From positions 1 to 64,000 of the forward strand of contig CAXTCJ010000006.1 of assembly GCA_964242215.1 (NCBI GenBank): a stretch of DNA of 64,000 nucleotides, written 5' to 3'. Every line of letters begins with the position of its first letter. Positions within the stretch are counted from its first letter, which is position 1. The stretch comes from LMUY01 sp964242215. Its GTDB lineage: Bacteria; Pseudomonadota; Alphaproteobacteria; Acetobacterales; Acetobacteraceae. The notes under the pieces are model-generated. The model had not been told where the DNA came from, searched no databases, and saw nothing but the letters and a program-made list of their open reading frames with translations. Shown piece by piece: positions 45,172 through 53,191 of this stretch. Position numbers and translations under genes: made by a program.

Positions 45172-46184
45172 CCGTGGCGCTCGATCTCGCGCCGGCCCGC
45201 GTGCCAGCAAGCGCCGTCTCGCCGACGCTGGAGGTGCAGGACCTGCGGGCGCAGTTCCACACCCGCGCCGGCCTGGTTCGCGCCGTGGATGGCGTGTCGT
45301 TCAGCCTGTCCGCTGGACGCATCCTCGGCCTGGTCGGCGAGTCTGGTTCTGGCAAGTCGGTCACCGGCTTCTCGATCCTGCGCCTGGTCGAACCCCCTGG
45401 TCAGATCGCTGGGGGCCGCATTCTGTTTCATGGCCGCGATCTGCTGACGCTGTCGGAACGGGAGATGCGCCGCCTACGCGGCAACCGGATTGCGACCGTG
45501 TTCCAGAACCCGATGATGACGCTCAACCCCGTCCTGCGCATTGAGACTCAGATGGTCGAGGCGGTACACGCCCACGCCAGCGTCAGCCGCAAGGAGGCGC
45601 GCGCACGGTCGATCGAGGCGTTAGGCATCGTCGGTATTCCGAGCCCGGAGGAGCGGCTGTCGGCCTACCCGCATCAGTTCTCCGGCGGGATGCGCCAGCG
45701 TGTCGCCATCGCCATCGCCATGCTGCACCGGCCGGAACTGATCATCGCCGACGAGCCAACAACGGCGCTCGACGTCACCATCCAGTCGCAGATCCTCGCG
45801 GAAGTGCAGACGCTCGCGCGCGAACGCGGTACGGCGTTGCTGTGGATCACCCACGATCTATCCGTCGTCTCCGGCCTGGCGGACGACGTCGCCGTCATGT
45901 ACGCCGGCCGCATCGTGGAACAGGGCAGCGTCGAAGCCGTGATCCGCGAGCCGCTGCATCCCTACACCAGCGGCCTGATCGGCAGCGTGCCCAGTCGTAA
46001 TCGGCGCGGCGAGCGACTGCGGCAAATCCCCGGCATGACGCCCAGCCTGCTCGACCTGCCCGTAGGCTGCGCCTTCCGCACTCGCTGCCCGCGTGCGCTC
46101 GCCCGCTGCGCCGAGGACCCGGATGTCACGGAACCGCAGCCGAACCATTGGCTCCGCTGCTTCAATCCCGAGCCCATCCCATGA
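45168..46184 (+). CDS. Dpp/Opp-type ABC transporter ATPase (DppD-like)
   Basis: A 338-residue ATPase with Walker A GESGSGKS, signature 'FSGGMRQRVAIA' and Walker B 'LIIADEPTTALD'. The C-terminal oligopeptide-transporter tail has the four-Cys cluster pattern 'CAFRTRCPRALARC...C', which binds an iron-sulfur cluster in some DppD proteins. ATGA overlaps at both ends. Confidence 0.93.
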   Translation: MTVALDLAPARVPASAVSPTLEVQDLRAQFHTRAGLVRAVDGVSFSLSAGRILGLVGESGSGKSVTGFSILRLVEPPGQIAGGRILFHGRDLLTLSEREMRRLRGNRIATVFQNPMMTLNPVLRIETQMVEAVHAHASVSRKEARARSIEALGIVGIPSPEERLSAYPHQFSGGMRQRVAIAIAMLHRPELIIADEPTTALDVTIQSQILAEVQTLARERGTALLWITHDLSVVSGLADDVAVMYAGRIVEQGSVEAVIREPLHPYTSGLIGSVPSRNRRGERLRQIPGMTPSLLDLPVGCAFRTRCPRALARCAEDPDVTEPQPNHWLRCFNPEPIP

Positions 46185-47218
46185 GCGCCGTGCTGGACCA
46201 GCGTTCCACCAAACCGGCGGCGGACACCGTGCCCGTGATCGAGGCACGCGGCCTGTGCAAGCACTTCTCGCGCAGCCAGGATTGGATCGGGCGCCTCGCC
46301 ACCCGCATGGGGGCGACGCGGCAACCGCTAATGGTGCGCGCCGTAGACGATGTGAGCCTGCACGTGAACCGTGGCGAGGTGTTGGGGCTCGTCGGTGAGT
46401 CTGGCTGCGGCAAGTCGACGCTAGGGCGTATGATTGCCGGCATCCATGCACCTTCGGCGGGGCAGGTGCTGTATCGCGGGCGCGACGTCGCCACGCTTCC
46501 GCCCGCTGCCGCGCGTGATGCCAAACTCAAGATCCAGATGATCTTCCAGGACCCACAGGGCAGCCTCAATCCCCGCATGAGGGTGTCGGATATCGTCGGC
46601 GAGGCGCCGCGCGTGCATGGTCTGGTCGGCGGTCACACCTCCGGCTACGTGGACGCGCAGCTTCGACGCGCCGGACTCGACCCGGCGTATAAGCGCCGCT
46701 TCCCGCATCAGTTCAGCGGCGGGCAGCGGCAGCGCATCGGCATCGCCCGCGCTCTGGCGGTGCAGCCGGAGTTCCTGGTCTGCGACGAATCGGTGGCAGC
46801 GTTGGACGTGTCGATCCAGGCCCAAATCATCAACCTGTTCATCGACCTGCGCGAACAGCTTGGCCTCACCTACCTGTTCATCAGTCACGATCTCGGCGTG
46901 GTGGAACACATCTCGGACCGCGTCGCGATCATGTATCTCGGCCGCATCGTGGAGGAGGCTACGGCCGAGCAGGTGTTCAGCCGTCCCAACCACCCCTACA
47001 CGCAAGCCCTGCTGGCGGAGATGCCGCGCGTGGATGCGAAGCGCCGTGTGTTCGCTGCGATCAAGGGGGAACTGCCGAGCCCGCTGCGGCCGCCGCCGGG
47101 TTGCCACTTCCACCCGCGCTGCCCGCATGCCCTGCCGCGCTGCCAAGTGGAGGCGCCGCGGCTGCGCGAGGTGGCGCCGGGTCAGCGCAGCGCGTGCCAC
47201 CTCAATGACATGGGTTGA
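46181..47218 (+). CDS. Dpp/Opp-type ABC transporter ATPase (DppF-like)
   Basis: A 345-residue ATPase with Walker A GESGCGKS, signature 'FSGGQRQRIGIA' and Walker B 'FLVCDESVAALD' (Ser replacing the usual Pro after Glu). The C-terminal 'CHFHPRCPHALPRC' tail is typical. Last gene of the importer operon; 14 bp separate it from the convergent hydrolase gene. Confidence 0.92.
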   Translation: MSAVLDQRSTKPAADTVPVIEARGLCKHFSRSQDWIGRLATRMGATRQPLMVRAVDDVSLHVNRGEVLGLVGESGCGKSTLGRMIAGIHAPSAGQVLYRGRDVATLPPAAARDAKLKIQMIFQDPQGSLNPRMRVSDIVGEAPRVHGLVGGHTSGYVDAQLRRAGLDPAYKRRFPHQFSGGQRQRIGIARALAVQPEFLVCDESVAALDVSIQAQIINLFIDLREQLGLTYLFISHDLGVVEHISDRVAIMYLGRIVEEATAEQVFSRPNHPYTQALLAEMPRVDAKRRVFAAIKGELPSPLRPPPGCHFHPRCPHALPRCQVEAPRLREVAPGQRSACHLNDMG

Positions 47219-47232
47219 GAGCGGTCGGCGGG

Positions 47233-48099
47233 TCAGTCCGACGCTGCGTCCCAACAGGCTCGGGAGAGCTGTGCGACCGTGTGAAACGCTGCCGCAAAGC
47301 CGGGTAGACCATCCGGCATGACCTCCGGCACATGGTCGGTGAACCCGGCAATGATGTAGGCCGGCCGCTGGCCGCTATAGACGACACCGACATCCATGCG
47401 CCCGCGCTTACCGCGTCCGGTCTTGTTGCAGACGCGCGTGCCATACGGCAGGAGCGCCGGTATCTGCTCGCGGAACTGCTGCCAACTCAACACCTCCAGC
47501 GCGTGAGCGCACAGGGCGGGCGTGCTGCCGAGCTTAGCCGCAGCGGCGGTGTCGCCCGCTCCATCGAGGATCGCCTGAAGCAATAGCACCTGGTCGGCCG
47601 GGGTGGTGTAGGTCCCGGCGCTGACCGGGTGATCGGCCGGCATGTCGAGCGGTGGGATCAGGTGGGCGTGGTGCGTGTTCGTCATGCCGACAGCGCGGCA
47701 GAACGCGTTCATCTCCGTCAGCGTCAACCGCTCAAGCACGATCTGGGTACAAACGTTATCGCTGGTGATGATCATGTTGGTGATCGCATCGCGCAACGGC
47801 AGGGTCGTGCCTGCCGTCATGTAGCGATAGGTGCCGGACGCGACATCCTTCTTCAGTCGCTGCTCGACGGTGACAGGTTCGTCGAGATCGATACGGCCCT
47901 CATGCGCGGCCTTCAGCGCCGCCATCATGATCGAAATCTTGCGAGTGCTGGCCGAGGGTGTCGGCGTATCTGCCTCGCGGCCGACATTCTCGCCCGTGCT
48001 GAGTAAGCGAACGGCGAAGCTGGTACGGAACGGCTGCGCGTCGCAGATCGCATGCAGTTCGCCGGCCAAACTCTCGGCCCGACGCCGGCTGGCGCTCAT
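47233..48099 (-). CDS. Class-A beta-lactamase-fold serine hydrolase, cytosolic
   Basis: A 288-residue protein of the class A beta-lactamase/DD-peptidase fold. The catalytic Ser51-Thr-Arg-Lys54 (SxxK), Ser113-Asp-Asn115 (SDN) and Lys226-Thr-Gly228 (KTG) are in order. There is no signal peptide, and no ExxLN omega-loop motif between SDN and KTG, so the general-base Glu166 of real class A enzymes seems absent. It is therefore more likely an intracellular amidase/esterase or lactam hydrolase of the catabolic pathway than a resistance enzyme. The ATG at 48099 overlaps the stop of the LDH2-type gene (ATGA). Confidence 0.82.
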   Translation of the reverse strand: MSASRRRAESLAGELHAICDAQPFRTSFAVRLLSTGENVGREADTPTPSASTRKISIMMAALKAAHEGRIDLDEPVTVEQRLKKDVASGTYRYMTAGTTLPLRDAITNMIITSDNVCTQIVLERLTLTEMNAFCRAVGMTNTHHAHLIPPLDMPADHPVSAGTYTTPADQVLLLQAILDGAGDTAAAAKLGSTPALCAHALEVLSWQQFREQIPALLPYGTRVCNKTGRGKRGRMDVGVVYSGQRPAYIIAGFTDHVPEVMPDGLPGFAAAFHTVAQLSRACWDAASD

Positions 48100-49169
48100 G
48101 CCGCTTCGTCCATCGTCCAGCCGACACCGGATTCGGCGGCGATGGCCTTGATCTTCTCCAACAAGTTCGGGCCGACCGGGATGCCGTCCCGCATCCGGCG
48201 CTCTGCGTTGCGGCGCTCCGGGTCGCCGGCCACCATCACTGGCTTGGACGGATCCACCGGGCGAGTGGCGCGCAGGGTGTCGCACAACGAGACGACGTCG
48301 GCCTCGAATGCGCCGTCGTCGCGGAATAGGGTAGGGCTAAGCGCCAGGAAGAAATGGCCGATGTCCATGCCTTGCGGCTTCTTGGTGTGCATCGGGTCGG
48401 TGATCAGCGTGGCGCCCGATAGGCAGGAGCCGAGGATGTTCACCATCATCGACAGACCGTAGCCCTTGTAGCTGCTGCCTTCTGGACTGCCGCCAAGGGA
48501 TGTGAGGAAACCGCCATGTTGCACGGCCTCCAGCGGGTTCGTGGAAGGCTGGCCCTCCCGGGTCAGCAACCACCCGGGGGGCGCTGGAAGGTTCTCGTTC
48601 GCCTTGTTGCGGATCCGCCCCGCCGCGACCGTGGTCGTCGCCATATCCAGCAGGAACGGCTCACCCGGCCGACCCGGCGCGGCGAATGCCCAGGGATCGG
48701 TGCCGAGCTGCGCCTGCGCCCCACCGGTGGGCGCCACCTGGACCATGGATGCGGAGGTTGCGACCATGCCGATCATCCCGGCATCCGCAGCCATCTTGGC
48801 GTAGAAACCGCAAGCGCCGAAATGCGAGGAATTGTGCACGGAGACGATGCCCACGCCGATCGTGCGCGCCTTTTCGATCGCGAGTTCCATCGCCTGGCGA
48901 GACGGCTCGTGGCCGAGGCCACCATCGCCGTTCAGCAACGCAGACACCGGAGTTTGCCGCTCGACGGCCGGCTCGGCTGCCATCTTTACCCGGCCGTTCT
49001 TATGGCGCTCGAAATAATTCGGCACCATCGAGATGCCGTGGCTGTCGATGCCATGCAGGTCTGCCCAGGACATCACTTCGGCGGTCCGCTCGGCGAAGGC
49101 CGGTCGCATACCCCACGCAGTCAGCAACGATTGCAGAAGTTCACGGTGGGCGGCGTATGAGGCGGGCAT
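48096..49169 (-). CDS. LDH2/malate dehydrogenase-like oxidoreductase (YlbC/ComC family)
   Basis: A 357-residue NAD(P)-dependent oxidoreductase of the LDH2 family. Marks are 'ADLHGIDSHGISMV' (about 36-49), 'VHNSSHFGACGFYA' and 'GTDPWAFAAPG'. Members oxidise 2-hydroxy acids or reduce keto/imino acids, e.g. ureidoglycolate or 1-piperideine-2-carboxylate. Its ATG overlaps the stop of the FAH-family gene by one base, and its stop overlaps the serine-hydrolase start. Confidence 0.9.
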   Translation of the reverse strand: MPASYAAHRELLQSLLTAWGMRPAFAERTAEVMSWADLHGIDSHGISMVPNYFERHKNGRVKMAAEPAVERQTPVSALLNGDGGLGHEPSRQAMELAIEKARTIGVGIVSVHNSSHFGACGFYAKMAADAGMIGMVATSASMVQVAPTGGAQAQLGTDPWAFAAPGRPGEPFLLDMATTTVAAGRIRNKANENLPAPPGWLLTREGQPSTNPLEAVQHGGFLTSLGGSPEGSSYKGYGLSMMVNILGSCLSGATLITDPMHTKKPQGMDIGHFFLALSPTLFRDDGAFEADVVSLCDTLRATRPVDPSKPVMVAGDPERRNAERRMRDGIPVGPNLLEKIKAIAAESGVGWTMDEAA

Positions 49170-49954
49170 CAGGCCTGCTCCTCGAGGGTAAACGGGTTAC
49201 GCAAAGTGCCGATCCCGGTGATGTCGATTTCAACCACATCGCCGGGCTTGAGGTCTGGCGAAACCCCGTCGGTCCCCATCCAGATCACATCGCCAGGATG
49301 CAGCGTGAGATACTGCGTCATCGTGCTGATGAACTTCGCTATGCCAAACAGCATGTGATTGGTCTTGAAGCGCAGTGTCTCCTCGCCGTTCAGCCGAACC
49401 ACCGTCTCAGCTGCCTCGAGGTCCAGTTTGGTCTCGATCCATGGCCCCATCGGCTTGAAGGTGTCGGTGTTCTTGCTGCGCCAGAACGTGCGGTCGGCTT
49501 TCTGCCAGTTGCGCTCGCTCACGTCGTTGCCGATGGTGTAGCCGAGCACGCAGGACAGCGCGTCAGCCTCCGTGAGGTGCTTGGCCGTCTTGCCGATCAC
49601 CGCAACGATCTCGCCTTCGTATTGCACCTTGGTAGCGTCACGCGGAATCACCACCGGTTCATCGTGCGCGATCAACGCGTTGACGGCGCGATACCCCATG
49701 TCCGGCTTCTGCGGGATGGCCGGCGTCTCGCCGCGTTTGGCCGCCATCTCGATCACGTGCTCGGTGTAGTTCAGCCCGGCGGCATAGAACGTGCGGGGCA
49801 GCAACGGTAGCTCGATTTTGACCTCGGCGAGGGCGTGCATCTGCCCGGTGCGCTCCGGTGGTTCGAACAGGCCACTACGCAACTCGGCAACTTGGTCGCC
49901 CTCTACTACGCCGTAAGCGGTGTGGCCGGACTTCGTGTACTTGAGTAGGCGCAT
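49169..49954 (-). CDS. Fumarylacetoacetate hydrolase-family protein
   Basis: A 261-residue FAH-fold protein. Family text includes 'AAGLNYTEHVIEM', the metal-site segment 'VQYEGEIVAVIGKTAK', 'GYTIGNDVSERNWQ' and the 'GDVIWMGTDGVSP' loop near the end. Such enzymes hydrolyse, decarboxylate or hydrate acylpyruvate-like acids with Mg2+. Coupled to the LDH2-type gene. A 94-bp spacer with two hairpins separates it from the SnoaL gene upstream. Confidence 0.9.
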   Translation of the reverse strand: MRLLKYTKSGHTAYGVVEGDQVAELRSGLFEPPERTGQMHALAEVKIELPLLPRTFYAAGLNYTEHVIEMAAKRGETPAIPQKPDMGYRAVNALIAHDEPVVIPRDATKVQYEGEIVAVIGKTAKHLTEADALSCVLGYTIGNDVSERNWQKADRTFWRSKNTDTFKPMGPWIETKLDLEAAETVVRLNGEETLRFKTNHMLFGIAKFISTMTQYLTLHPGDVIWMGTDGVSPDLKPGDVVEIDITGIGTLRNPFTLEEQA

Positions 49955-49985
49955 GGTGTTTCTGGTCCATCTGGGTAAGCGAGAA

Positions 49986-50030
49986 CCGGGGCTCTGCCCC
50001 GGACCCTGCCAGAGGACAGTCGTCCTCTGG
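49986..50030. repeat. Double hairpin, REP-like or terminator
   Basis: Two adjacent perfect palindromes: CCGGGGC-TCT-GCCCCGG (49986-50002) and CCAGAGGAC-AGTC-GTCCTCTGG (50009-50030). They sit between the FAH-family gene and the SnoaL gene, both on the minus strand. There is no U-run, so a dispersed REP-type element or an attenuating hairpin is as likely as a terminator. Confidence 0.55.
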
Positions 50031-50048
50031 ACACCTTGAGAGCGGCGA

Positions 50049-50465
50049 TTAGCTGGCCGCGAAGGAGGGCGGGTCGCCGGCTAGGCGGACGATGCGCCAG
50101 CCTTCGGACGTCTGCCGCAAGCGGGCTCGCGTCGTGCGGATGTTCTCGATGCCGGACAAGGGAGAGGGGCCCGTAGGCTTCACCTTCGCGTCGTGGCGGA
50201 CCACAAGCATATAGCCGGTCACCTCCGCCTCATTGTCGCCGTGGGGCTCGGCAAACAGGTTGCTCAGCAGATGGTGGATGCGCATCGTGGGCGACCGCTT
50301 CTCCATTGCGGCCAGGATGTCGGCCTCGCTGCGCAGGATCGCTCCCTGCCTGTGCCATTCGCCATCTTTCGCGAGCAAGGCTGCGAGCGTGCCATACTCC
50401 CGGTCATCCAGCGCGCGGAAGAACCGGGTGACCGTTTGCACCGGGTCGACACCAGGGGCCGGCAT
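50049..50465 (-). CDS. Single-domain SnoaL/NTF2-like protein
   Basis: A 138-residue NTF2-fold protein beginning 'VDPVQTVTRFFRALDDREYGTLAALLAKDGEWHR', the usual helix-turn-strand opening of SnoaL-4-type domains. The C-terminus has 'GWRIVRLAGDPPSF'. It differs from the three fused proteins in Region 2. Its ATG shares one base with the stop of the upstream dioxygenase. No reaction can be named. Confidence 0.8.
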   Translation of the reverse strand: MPAPGVDPVQTVTRFFRALDDREYGTLAALLAKDGEWHRQGAILRSEADILAAMEKRSPTMRIHHLLSNLFAEPHGDNEAEVTGYMLVVRHDAKVKPTGPSPLSGIENIRTTRARLRQTSEGWRIVRLAGDPPSFAAS

Positions 50466-51361
50466 CAGGCAGCCTGCGCCAGGGTGCGGAACTCAGGGGT
50501 GAACACTTTCGTTGCCATGACCTGGCAACGCTTGATCAGCCGTATTTCGTCCGGCCGGTAGTCTGCGATGGCCTGGTGGATGGTGCCGAGATGGTCCCAG
50601 ATCAGCAGGTCGTTTTCCGTCCATTCGTGCATGTAGCGGTACTTCGGCTGCAATTGGTGCGTGAAGAAATACTGCAGGAGCTCGTCGCTTTCCGCCTCCG
50701 GCACGCCCTGAATTCGCACCGCGTATCCTGGGTTGCAGTACAGCACCTTACGGCCCGTGAGCGGATGTGTGAGGAACAGCGGGTGCACCACCGGCGGACG
50801 TTGCGCCTTCTGTTCCGCCGTCATTGCCGGGCGTTGGCTACCCTTTTCCCGGCGCATCATTTCCCAGAACTTCTCGAAGTCATGTACCACGGTCGCATCC
50901 GCCAGGCGTGACCGCAGCTCTTGCGGCAGGTCATCATACGCCGCGTGCATGTTGGCGAACTCGGTACCCCCGAGTGGCCTGCCGTCGCGGTGCGGAATCT
51001 TGATCCCGTAGAGCACGTTCACGAAGCCCATCACGTCGCGATACGACATGTCGGTGTGCCAGTCCTGTCCGGCATCCGGCGTGCCAATATAGGCGCCCGC
51101 CTCCTTTAGGTTCGACAGTATACCCACTTCCGGGCACGGGTCGCCGCTGCTCTGCCGAGTGATGCTGGTCTGCAGCTCACCGAAACGGGCGGAGAATGCG
51201 CGGACATCCTCGGACTGCAAATGCTGGTCCGGAAAGCGCAGCACGCCGTAGCGGCCGAGAGCGGTGAGCACGCCGCCGAACTCGGTCTCGGTCATCGGGC
51301 GCGACAGGTCTAGCCCTGCAACTGTGGCGCCTAGCGTGGCACCGGTCGGGATGATGTTCAT
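50465..51361 (-). CDS. TauD/TfdA-family Fe(II)/2-oxoglutarate dioxygenase 1
   Basis: A 298-residue dioxygenase. Iron ligands are His102 and Asp104 in 'QDWHTDMSY' and the distal His in 'HLGTIHQAIADY' (about 262-273), followed by the 2-oxoglutarate Arg in 'RPDEIRLIKR'. The closest paralogue is the next gene (51397), with the same motif at the same residues. TauD-family members hydroxylate next to a sulfonate, ether or carboxylate; no sulfur-assimilation genes lie here, so a carboxylate or ether substrate fits better. Confidence 0.92.
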   Translation of the reverse strand: MNIIPTGATLGATVAGLDLSRPMTETEFGGVLTALGRYGVLRFPDQHLQSEDVRAFSARFGELQTSITRQSSGDPCPEVGILSNLKEAGAYIGTPDAGQDWHTDMSYRDVMGFVNVLYGIKIPHRDGRPLGGTEFANMHAAYDDLPQELRSRLADATVVHDFEKFWEMMRREKGSQRPAMTAEQKAQRPPVVHPLFLTHPLTGRKVLYCNPGYAVRIQGVPEAESDELLQYFFTHQLQPKYRYMHEWTENDLLIWDHLGTIHQAIADYRPDEIRLIKRCQVMATKVFTPEFRTLAQAA

Positions 51362-51396
51362 AGTGTTCCTCCGCTTTTTTAGTTTGTCGCCGCGCG

Positions 51397-52302
51397 TTAT
51401 TCCGCGGCTTGCAGCAGACCCTCACGCACGAAAGCAGGGTCGAACACTCGATCCGCCATCACCTGGCAGCGCTTAATCAATCGGTGCTCGTCCGGGCCAT
51501 AATCCGGGATGGCATTGTGCAGCGTGCCGATATGGTCCCACATCAGCACGTCGCCCTCCGTCCAGTGATGGCTATACTGGTATTTCGGCTGCAATTGATG
51601 CGCGAACAGGTGCGCCAAAACGCGGTCGCTCTCAGCCTCGTCGAGCTCGTTGATGCGGGTGGCGTAGCCCGGGTTGCAATATAGCACGGGACGCCCGGTG
51701 ATCGGATGCGTCATGAACACCGGGTGGATCGCTGGCAGGCGCTTGGCGCGCTGCTCCGGTGTCAGCGGCGGACGCGTGCTGCCGGGCCGGCGGCGCATTT
51801 CCTCCCAGAACTTGTTGAAGTCGTGCGTGGCCGTCATGCCGGCCAAAAGCTGCTTCAATGAATAGTCGAGGTCGTCATACGCCGCGTGCATATCGGCGAA
51901 CACGGTATTGCCCAGCGACTTCCCGTCGCGCCTGGGAATTTTTATGCCGTAGAGGACGTTGGTGAAACCGATCAGGTCATTGTACGACATGTCGGTGTGC
52001 CAATCTTGTCCGGCATCGGCGAGACCGAGCGGCTCCCCGTTCTCTACGATGTTGGATAGGATCATCACCTCAGGCATGCCCGGCTCGCAATAGGTCCCTG
52101 TGAGCGACGCTTGCAGCCCGCCAAAGTGTTCGGAGAATGCCTTGAGCTGCACGGCGTCCAGCGTTTGGCGCGGGAAGCACAGCACGCCGTGTTCCCCAAG
52201 CGCTCGCAGGATCTGGCCGAACTCGGCGCGGCCAAGCGGCTGAGACAGATCGATATCCTCGATAGCAACACCCAATGTCGCATTTGTCGGGGTAAGTCTC
52301 AT
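51397..52302 (-). CDS. TauD/TfdA-family Fe(II)/2-oxoglutarate dioxygenase 2
   Basis: A 301-residue dioxygenase, recently duplicated relative to gene 50465: it shares 'AGQDWHTDMSY' (His102, Asp104), 'NVLYGIKIP', 'RPVLYCNPGYA', 'HQLQPKY' and 'RLIKRCQVMA'. The ATG overlaps the stop of the GntR regulator gene (ATGA). Two copies in one operon suggest sequential oxidations or two related substrates. Confidence 0.92.
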   Translation of the reverse strand: MRLTPTNATLGVAIEDIDLSQPLGRAEFGQILRALGEHGVLCFPRQTLDAVQLKAFSEHFGGLQASLTGTYCEPGMPEVMILSNIVENGEPLGLADAGQDWHTDMSYNDLIGFTNVLYGIKIPRRDGKSLGNTVFADMHAAYDDLDYSLKQLLAGMTATHDFNKFWEEMRRRPGSTRPPLTPEQRAKRLPAIHPVFMTHPITGRPVLYCNPGYATRINELDEAESDRVLAHLFAHQLQPKYQYSHHWTEGDVLMWDHIGTLHNAIPDYGPDEHRLIKRCQVMADRVFDPAFVREGLLQAAE

Positions 52303-53096
52303 GACGTTTCCTTGGCCTTGTTTATTGTTGGACTATGCTCAGGCAGCGCTGCGAACGCCGTCGTTCCAGCGCGCGGAACCAGGTCGACCACAAAGCGGTA
52401 GCGGTCTGGATGATAGCGCACGACCAGGTATTGGATTGGGTTGTCGCCCGCCGAGTAGTATACCCGGCGAGCCCGAATGACTGGAGTGCCGCGGGCAACG
52501 CCAAGGTGCTTGGCAACCACCGCATCGGCGGGCAACGCATCCAATTCCTGCTCGGCGCGGCTGATTTGGCAACCCAGGCGTTGTCCCATCTTTTGCGCCA
52601 CTGGAACGCGAGCGGTGAAATCCACCGCGGACACCCGGCGATCCGGCAAATCGGCGGTATACGCGTCGGCGACAGTAAACGGCTCGCTGTCACGATGGAC
52701 TACGGTGCGGATGTGACGCACCGGGCTCCCCGGTTCCAGCCCGAGAGCGGCCGCGATCCGCTCATCCGCGTGCTCGACCGCGTTGCGGATCATCTGATGG
52801 TCGAACTCGAGCTTGTCGTCGAGGAAGCCAACCAGGTGGAACTCGCGCAGATCGGCAGACCGCCCGGTCACGAAGGACCCCACGCCGCGCCGCCGCGTGA
52901 TCAGGCGCCGGGCCACGAGTTCGGCCACAGCACGTCGAACGGTGATGCGGCTGACGCCGTATTCGCGGCACAATTCAGCCTCGGTCGGGATAGCGTCGCC
53001 GGGCTGAAAATGGCCGCTCTGGATACGCCCCAGCAAATCGTTCGTAACCTGCTGATGCAGGCTTGGCGACGAGATTTGGGTTTTGATGCGTTCCAT
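52299..53096 (-). CDS. GntR-family regulator, HutC/UTRA type
   Basis: A 265-residue regulator. The winged HTH (about 10-78) includes 'PTEAELCREYGVSRITVRRAV' in two parts and 'RRRGVGSFV'. The UTRA effector domain (about 95-250) includes 'RVYYSAGDNPIQYLVVRYHPDRYRF' features. It heads the minus-strand catabolic operon and is divergent from the binding-protein gene, so it likely controls both from the 95-bp spacer. Confidence 0.92.
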   Translation of the reverse strand: MERIKTQISSPSLHQQVTNDLLGRIQSGHFQPGDAIPTEAELCREYGVSRITVRRAVAELVARRLITRRRGVGSFVTGRSADLREFHLVGFLDDKLEFDHQMIRNAVEHADERIAAALGLEPGSPVRHIRTVVHRDSEPFTVADAYTADLPDRRVSAVDFTARVPVAQKMGQRLGCQISRAEQELDALPADAVVAKHLGVARGTPVIRARRVYYSAGDNPIQYLVVRYHPDRYRFVVDLVPRAGTTAFAALPEHSPTINKAKETS

Positions 53097-53132
53097 TGCA
53101 GCGAAGTCCCGGTACGTCTTGCCACCCGCGAT

Positions 53133-53145
53133 ATGATAATGTCAT
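53133..53145. promoter_or_regulatory. Candidate GntR operator
   Basis: ATGATAATGTCAT is a near-palindrome (10 of 13 positions symmetric, arms ATGA/TCAT) within the AT-rich divergent spacer between the GntR gene and the binding-protein gene. Its position and size fit a HutC-type autoregulatory operator. Confidence 0.42.
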
Positions 53146-53191
53146 AACAAAGTCAAGTTGGCGTGCTCAAGCCACAGGGAGAGCGAAACGA

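Noticed and set aside
47233..48099. Antibiotic-resistance beta-lactamase
   Set aside because: No signal peptide, no Glu166-type loop, and tight coupling to catabolic genes.
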